64,000 bases of DNA, from the NCBI RefSeq assembly GCF_014805625.2, contig NW_023998455.1:6489805-6553804 (forward strand). The letters run 5' to 3'. Below are positions 57,030-64,000 of the stretch, in pieces (within the stretch, counting starts at the first letter, position 1; the number at the start of each line of letters is the position of its first letter). The notes under the pieces are model-generated. The model worked only from the letters and a program-made list of their open reading frames with translations. It ran no database searches and had not been told where the DNA came from. The position numbers and the translations under genes were made by a program. This DNA comes from Glossina fuscipes. Its lineage: Eukaryota; Arthropoda; Insecta; Diptera; Glossinidae.

Positions 57030-57600
57030 AAGCACCACGGGGGTCAGGAGCCCGCTTACAGGGGTTGATATGATGTACCAAGAAAGTACGCTGGAAAGTA
57101 CATCAGTCAATCTTTGTGAGCCCTGACTGCTTGGGTACGGCCCTTCGGGGAGTGTCGTGGTGGCTGTGGTTTTCACCATTCCTACTACTCACCATAGAAC
57201 TATCTGCGAACCTCGGGGTAAGAAAAGCCTCCTTATAAGGGGATTGTCTCTCCCCCTGGGACGTGATCACTCAACTTAATTGAGTGCGTATGGTTGTAGG
57301 CAACCCGTCTGATTAGGGCGTCATGCCAGGTGCAGAGAGGGCGGTTGTCAGTCCGGTTTTACCACAAGTGTCACAATAGCGGCATGCCGTTGGGTGACAT
57401 CGCGTGATTTTTGCGGTTTCTCTGCATAATGACGGCTAGCCGTTAGGTAAGCGAGAAGAGCAGAGAGAAGAAAAATCACGCGAGGGAATTAGATTTTGCC
57501 TTTTTGTTTTTTTGAGAGTTCAAACCGTGAGCCGGAGGACAGGAGCCTGAACGGTTGAAAGCCCTAATTAGTGGAGTGAAGCCAAACGCGGAATGTTTTG
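57030..57600 (+). repeat. GC-rich repeat block, full copy (mobile-element derived?)
   Basis: About 570 bases are far more GC-rich than their surroundings (CACGGGGGTCAGGAGCC, GGCCCTTCGGGGAGTGTCG, CTCTCCCCCTGGGACGTG) and end in an A-rich tract near 57600. Part of the block (57346-57455) recurs at 54961-55075. No long frame exists. It may be the untranslated end of a non-LTR element or another structured repeat. Confidence 0.6.
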
Positions 57601-57718
57601 AAAAAAAAAAAGTAAAAACAAAAAGGCCATAGGCTGTAAAGAATTCCTTTTGTTTCTTAACTAAGATGTCATTAAAAAAAAAAAAAACGGGAAAAAAAGA
57701 AAGAAAAAATGAATTTTG

Positions 57719-58161
57719 CTAATTAACAAAGCCTGGCATTCCGTTATACGAAAAGACAGGAAACGGCTGCAACATTGTTACGACATCATCATCATCGGTG
57801 GTTGCCATAAAGTCATCTCCATAATTATGTTGGCCATATACCAGATGCGCCTTAATCATATTTAAATGTAACAAAGATCGCTTCAACAAACGGCACATCA
57901 TCGGAGCAAATCTTTCACGGAAGAAATATATTATTGAATAATGGTGGAATTAGATTTGCCTCTATCAATATTAATTTTGGGTGTCTGCTGTTGTTTGTTT
58001 AGCATCAAATTGAATGTCAGGCTTTAATCCCAATATCGTTTCCAAATTATAACGGGCACCTTTACCATTGCCTCTCCTATTATCGCATTTTGCAATTCAG
58101 GTATTGCGTCGTATTCAATGTCTTTAAGGAGTAAATTTCTCTTTTCAAAATTATTTTCCAT
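57719..58161 (-). pseudogene. Broken reading frame on minus strand, divergent partner (unassigned)
   Basis: It starts with an ATG (complement of 58159-58161) and reads 45 codons to a stop at 58024-58026. After a frame change the coding-like sequence resumes from about 57960 to a stop at 57719. The later part includes a short Asp run (ATTDDDDVVT) and is protein-like. Only 8 bases separate its start from the divergent plus-strand frame at 58170, a compactness typical of large DNA viruses rather than fly genes. Confidence 0.4.
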
Positions 58162-58169
58162 TTTACAAT

Positions 58170-59345
58170 ATGGAGACCAACGGCGAATCCAATAATTCTT
58201 TTAATAATTTGAACATGTTACCTGGCTTCTGGTTCGCCCAGAAGCAACAGTCGCAATCGCCAGGGCAGTTTATTTTCCCAGCACAAACGGCAAATTCAAA
58301 CTTTCTCACCCAGCCACACCCAGCCTCAGTTTCAACAACAAGCTACCGCAATGCACCAGCCGTTTAGTCCCCAATGCATAATGTTAACATCGTATTCCGA
58401 CCAACAGCCACAGTACCAACAGCAATCGCCACATTCTTCTGTCCGTAACAGTAACAATTTTAATAAATGTCTATGCTAAACGACTATTCGGACATAAAGT
58501 CTGTAGATGAAAACGTTACTGTCGCCGCTACTGCCACTAATAATGATGACAATGATTGTTGGCACAATATCAATGAAATAATTTTAAAATTATTGGCAGA
58601 TTTCACGATTTCTTATAGCGAATTTGAAAACAATGTAAAAATTGCGCTAAAAGTTAAATTTATGGGAACTTATTTAAAACGGCCAAATTCATCTAAAACT
58701 GCTACTCCTGCTACTACTACTTCCGTTAAAAGGATGAAGATTGACAACAACGACGCGGCCTTTCATAATATAGCCAGCAACTGGGAAATTACTGCAAAGA
58801 AATCGAAGGAGGCTGATAATTTGGCGATCAATAAGAACAAGGACAAGAAATCAACAGCTGAAAATTATAAAGCGTATAAAACTGGAGTATTTTAAAAATA
58901 ATACATGTATCGTGCTGACCAGTCATTTACAGGAACCGAGATATAATGTCAGCTTGAGAGTGGTGGATTTCGATCGAGTGACAGAATTGTACGACCTGGA
59001 TAAGACGAGTCGCTTTCAAATTAGTTCCCCTACAAAGTAGAATATACGGACCAACGCGTTAACAGCAATTCCTAGAGAAGAAGCCTGCAGAGTTTATAAC
59101 ACATACTGCCCCGATAGCATTGATGATTCCGTGAATGTACCGTGCATCTACCCACTACTGTTTCTGGCATTAGCAATAAAATCTGTCAGGGGACATTGAG
59201 AGAGGAATGCAGTGATCATCAGGCACGCACGATAGCGCAAATCCACCAGGAACAGTAGAAGTTGCAGAGTTTAAAATCGATTGCAATCAACATTGTAGCT
59301 GAAAACAATCATGACTGCAGTCTGCATTGTCGTCGCAGCAATTAG
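58170..59345 (+). pseudogene. Broken multi-segment reading frame, possibly virus-derived (unassigned)
   Basis: Coding-like sequence starts at ATG 58170 (66 codons, Gln/Ser/Pro-rich). It continues in another frame as a Gln-rich stretch, and then as a 142-codon ATG frame at 58467-58895 that contains a basic NLS-like element (KRMKI) and an acidic Asn/Asp run. Further open stretches in shifting frames run to about 59345. At least four frame breaks or stops show decay. I cannot name the parent protein. With the divergent minus-strand frame it resembles a compact gene pair from a large DNA virus. Confidence 0.4.
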
Positions 59346-62300
59346 CTTTCCTATACATTACATCGGAATAGGGAGGCGTGGTGGCCCCACATGGCTTTGA
59401 CAAACATACAAACATTTCTGATTAACATAAACTGCTTTACAATTTAATTGTTAACGTAAGCAAATTCGTTATCAGTGTCGTGATTAATCAAACTGCTTAA
59501 AAATTAAACAATCGGTTTAACCTCTTCACGGCTCTCGGCCACATATGTGGACATTTAGATTTGCATAATTGCAATTACTGTCAGCAAGAAAAAAAAAGAA
59601 CACAAATTCCGACAATAATTCATTTACTACAGAATTTCTCAATAAGAGAGAAGCAAACATTCTATAGATTTATTTGTCAGTACTGTTGGATTATTTGAAC
59701 AAAGCATTAATATTTAATAAAAGTATCAGTTAAATTGAATATATTAAGCTTATAAACATATATGGTCCTATAATCATCGAATCATCATCACTATAATGTT
59801 ATAATCTTTATAAGCAAACGTCAGAATGTTTATGAGCAAACATCATCTTCATTTGAAACATGAACACCATTATAAAAATCATCCATTCATCGTCTTCAAC
59901 ATCGGAAGAAGCAGCACTTTGCGGTCATCACATTTTTAATTCCTTTGTAATTTATCATAAGTCACTTTGCATATATATTGCATATATATTGCATAACTAT
60001 ATACTTTAAAACTATCAATGCTCCGACCGACTGCGATTTTTTGAGAAATATCAACATAATCGAAAGTTTTTGCTTCTTCAAAGAAATACAAACTTATCCT
60101 GATAGAAGCTTCTTCTTCCACCTTCTTCTTGGCAAAATAATGAACCATTCTTATCACATACGAAACTACCGCGTTTTTTCACGCTAGAATCGTAGAGTTG
60201 AAATGATAGTTAAGCTAAATGAATTATCTCTCTCTTTTACACCTATTGACAAATAATGCCCTTAAATTGTAACAATGTTCAACAAAGGAAAACGTATATG
60301 CGATTTAGTGTTTTTATTGAATATATAAATTACAGTTGATGTAACATGTAAACGATCATCGCATGTTCTTCGCTCTATTATTCCTATGCAGTGCCTTTCT
60401 TTTCCGCAACAGCAGATTTGCGCCATTCAGGAGATAACTAAAGTACATTTTAAAAGATGGCTACACAATCGTGAGGCCGTATACACGGACTTTGAGTTTT
60501 GTTCGAAACCGTCGAGTTAAACAAAAGATTTGACCATGGCCAAATCTTCTTAGAGGAAATCAACGGTACTGAAATGGAAGACACTACTCACCTTAATTTC
60601 GTTCGTTATATTTTTTAGCTGGGGGATAGCAATTAGTTGTAGGAAAACAAGTAGGCGTTGGTTTTATTTTTTCTACGATCTCGAATGTACATTCGGCGTG
60701 CCTAGGTGAGTGGTTGTTTTTATTGTTAATTTAGATTGTAATTCCTATTTTTATTGTAATCATAATTTTGCATCAGAATACACATTTGACACTTTTAGGT
60801 TAAGACATTTATAACAATAACACTTTAATAAAATGTTTTTAATCTAATTTTGTGTTTTGATACTGGCTAGCGAAGTAGGTGATCACTTAACACACTCACA
60901 TTCACTACACATCCACTTACATCTTATAAATTTATAAAGATTCTATTGGGCAAAATCACGTTCATGAACCCCCCAATTTCGGCGAACTAGTCAGATATCG
61001 TTAAGAGCCCTTTGAGTTGCTTAGCATGCTACATAGTGCGAATATTTACGTATATAGTTCGCAAACAAATTTGCGTATTCCTGAAGTCGTATATGTATAG
61101 CCTATAAGATTGTCGAATTTAGAAATTCTTTGCATGCACGGTCTAGCGACCGACTTTAAAGCCTTACCTAGTTTGGCTTGAAGATTTAGCTCTGGTAAAT
61201 AATAATAGCCCTGGCGTTCTAAAGTCGAGCGAGGCAGCCAAAATAATTGCACACGAAATTACTCCACATGTAAACACACTTTTAAATATTGTAATATGAT
61301 CTAGATAGAGGTGAAGAGAAAAAAGGAAAAATAAACTCCCATGAATGAAGTTTTACTAATAATATCGTGCAACGTTTAGCAAAGTTTTAGGACACAATTA
61401 CCAGAGACCAGAGGCCAGAGGCCAGAGGCCAGAGGCTAGAGCACTCTCAGAGCAAAGTTAACAGTAATTTGAAATAAACGTTCGCAAACTAATTTCAAGA
61501 ATTCTCTATCAATACTGACTGTTACACGGAGTCAGAAAATTCAACGAAGCAATTAAAAATCGTGCTTTGTATTAACGGTTGTAACGTCCGCGTATGTCGC
61601 CAATAACGGAATTCCGTTAATTAGTGTCTTTCCCTTTGGGTTACTACCGGCGACTGAGAAACAGATCCAGTCGTTCGAGAAAGAGTCGTCGTGTGAAAGT
61701 TAATGTGAAGACATCGTATTGCATTATCGTTTTTGTATGCATGCATCATAAGGAAAACAAGAAGAAAATGAAGGAAATCAATTCATTTTAAGCAAATACA
61801 ACAAATAAAATTTGAACACGTAATCCGTTCACGCTAAATGTGGGGATTGATTAATTTACAATTCAAAGCGACAGAAAAAGAAAAGGAAAGAAAAGACACA
61901 ATTAGGTAAGTGAAATATTAAAAATTGTTTAAAACTTAGATTCAAAAAAGATAAAATAAATGGTTAAAAACTTTAATCTAAAATTGGTCCTACCTACATG
62001 TGCATATTTGCGATATTTTAGTAGCGAGCGAGTTGACAGTAGAAAGTCAGAAAATGTAAATTTGTTCTTTACGGTGTACACGCATATATAAAATCATGTT
62101 ACCAAACACATATATTTAAGGAGAAATTTATTGAGAAGGAAGAGAACATACCGGGTGTTTTGCTACAACATCCCCAAAATTAACAAACAGGTTTCAAAAT
62201 GACAATTTGCAACAGATGCAAAAAGGTATAATTTACCAAAAGAAAAGGAGACATAAGATAGCGGAACTCTATTAGTATTTATATCTCTTCATAATTTTTC

Positions 62301-63461
62301 TTATATTAAAAAAAAAAAGAAGAGAATAATTATGAAAATAGAAAAAAAAGTACAAAGTCCGTCTGTGTACATAAGGGTGGGTTTTTGCGAGAGGAAATGA
62401 TATGCTCATACGGTGCTGACTGGCAAAAATTAAAGAGAGTTGAAAAGAAGCATTGGAGCACCGTTGCAAACGGGCTCGAAATATATGAGAAAATTTCATT
62501 CATTTTTTTTTTTTCTTTTGATAATAAAGAACCACTATAATAAAAATAAAATAATTGCATTACACATTATGAATACATATATATAACATTATTTAAAACA
62601 TAAGAGAATACATAAACTACAAACACATATTTTTATACTTATGCGTCCAGATTAATCCATTGCAGAGAATTTCATTATAATCCTAGTTATAATCTCTAAA
62701 CCATGGACCTTATAGAAGCTAAATCAATAATCAGTGCATGGCGACGATCCTGGTCACTCTAACAACAACTCTACACCGAAGCTATTTATAATGTTTAGGG
62801 TGCAGAATGTAAACTTCCGTATTAGACACTTATAAAAATCTCAAATTTATTCCCCAGCCATCGGACCACGTTTGCGCTTATGTTAGCCACAGCTAAACCA
62901 AAAAATTCAGGCGGCGAACTTTTGTGCCGTCACCAACAAAATCTTCGACATTTTTCTCGACGCTTTAGGCAAGTTACAGTTCGAAATAGTGGTAGATGGA
63001 GAAATGTGACCGACTCCGCTGTAAATGCGGTTAATAACACCGATATTTTATATAGATAGGTTAGTGATGAATGCAATGAAAATAAAATGTGGTTGGTTGA
63101 AAATTGCGTAATTTGGCGACATATTACGATGACAGAGACTGAATGCAGTCTTATGTAAGGGAGCCATAAGACTAGTTTATAGCGTGAATGTTTATAATAA
63201 TTTTTTGAGGAGACTTTTGCATCTGGTTGAATTTGATGAAAAGATCACGACGACAGAATGATTGTTACACATCTAATTGCGTAACATATAGGCAAGGGAG
63301 AGAAGTCATTTAAGAGTGTCGTAGACGATGCTTCTTTTGTAGGATATGTGCAAGTGCATGTTTGTTTTAAGCTTTATAATGCAAGTGAGTAATTATTACA
63401 GATTTAACTAATAGGCATTTTTTTTTTAAGTAGAAGGTGAAATTATCCATGTTCATAAGCT
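59346..63461. other. Non-coding region
   Basis: AT-rich with short overlapping frames only. A 7-bp tandem repeat lies at 61401-61442. No supported gene, promoter or RNA. Confidence 0.5.
61401..61442. repeat. CCAGAGG heptamer tandem repeat
   Basis: Four exact CCAGAGG copies, preceded by CCAGAGA and followed by CTAGAGC. Confidence 0.9.
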
Positions 63462-63882
63462 ATGACTTACAGATATTTCGCCTTATTAATAATAATGTTA
63501 ATAATTCTTTACACTTTTGCAGGTAATGTTACAAAGGGGACAGAAGTGTTGCAACAATTACTTTTGGGCTATAATCGCCAGCAACGCCTGATGAAGTCAT
63601 TTTTCTGTCGGTGTTTCTACGCGTGTTCACAATCACTCTTCTTTTCATAAGGGGAAAAGCGTACGGCAAATCGAAAAAGGAGATTTAGGGCTGACATTGG
63701 CCAGCGGCGAACGCGAATGTATGGAAAAAACAAAGCTACCACCGTGCATTCAACTGCTGCGACCTCGATTATTCAGGAATATGATTATATGGCGTTATAA
63801 TCATCAAGCATTGTCAGCAGTCTATCCATCGAACGTCGTCATCCTCGTAACAAGCATCAAAAGTTCCGCCATTGTCATATAG
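63462..63882 (+). other. Coding-like stretch at window end, possible exon (unassigned)
   Basis: A pyrimidine-rich tract ending ACACTTTTGCAG (63522) precedes open sequence encoding GNVTKGTEVLQQLLLGYNRQ. Read without splicing, the preceding tract encodes a hydrophobic stretch that could pass for a signal peptide. More open sequence follows at 63660-63882 in another frame. No family is recognised, and the window ends soon after. Confidence 0.2.
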
Positions 63883-64000
63883 GCATCCTAAGATAAGTAA
63901 TCCGACATATATCAATTAACGTAAGCCTTAACAATAGATGTGGCCTTCTTATTGCCTGTACCTTTGGGGATAAAACTTATCTCATCGTAAAATCGTCAGA

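Noticed and set aside
61046..61252. 68-codon minus-strand frame with protein-like composition
   Set aside because: Short, no recognised motif, no splice sites or promoter that would support it.
1..64000. CRISPR arrays, rRNA genes and bacterial operons
   Set aside because: No spaced direct repeats, rRNA-like sequence or ribosome-binding-site-led gene chains are visible. Introns and microsatellites show eukaryotic nuclear DNA.

Overview
This is eukaryotic nuclear DNA, most likely from a brachyceran fly. It is AT-rich, full of homopolymers and microsatellites, and has short GT-AG introns next to one intron of about 4.5 kb. It also carries a dipteran-type TRMT9B (fid) gene, a tRNA-Ile, and remnants of mariner-like and LOA/R1-like elements. 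A tsetse (Glossina) or muscoid genome would fit, but the species is an inference. There are two assembly gaps (347-746 and 22802-22901).

Layout. 1-6193: non-coding, with microsatellites, a mariner-like terminal repeat and one coding-like stretch. 6194-15288 (+): a TRM9/ALKBH8-family methyltransferase gene, homologous to Drosophila fid/TRMT9B. A 4.48-kb intron splits the catalytic domain, and a disordered insert of roughly 1,000 residues lies before the conserved C-terminal end of the fold. 15289-22596: non-coding, with dispersed repeats. 22597-22670 (+): tRNA-Ile(AAU). 23790-48676 (+): the main feature, five tandem paralogous genes here called A to E. Each has three exons with identical intron phases and encodes a large protein that I cannot assign to a named family. 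48677-64000: gene-poor and rich in remnants. It holds a possible bacterial (Wolbachia-like) fragment, a degraded LOA/R1-type LINE, GC-rich repeat blocks and a cluster of broken compact reading frames at 56.3-59.35 kb that look like relics of a large DNA virus or other compact genome.

The five-gene array. Each protein has (i) a small Cys-containing N-terminal segment encoded by two mini-exons, (ii) two divergent copies of a module of about 230 residues ending in a motif like hhhI(W)...hhhFDxxxR, (iii) a fast-changing acidic or charged linker, and (iv) a C-terminal half-module that resembles the second half of the same repeat. Gene E has three tandem copies of the half-module. Gene B has expanded its linker into units of about 98 residues, and gene D carries a 9-residue repeat plus a coiled coil. 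Gene C looks mosaic: its core is like A, while its exon 2 and C-terminal tail are like D. This points to gene conversion. The motif layout recalls papain-fold deubiquitinase-like (C76/OTU-like) domains that have lost catalytic residues, but that is inference and needs structure prediction. No expression or partner information can be read from the DNA.
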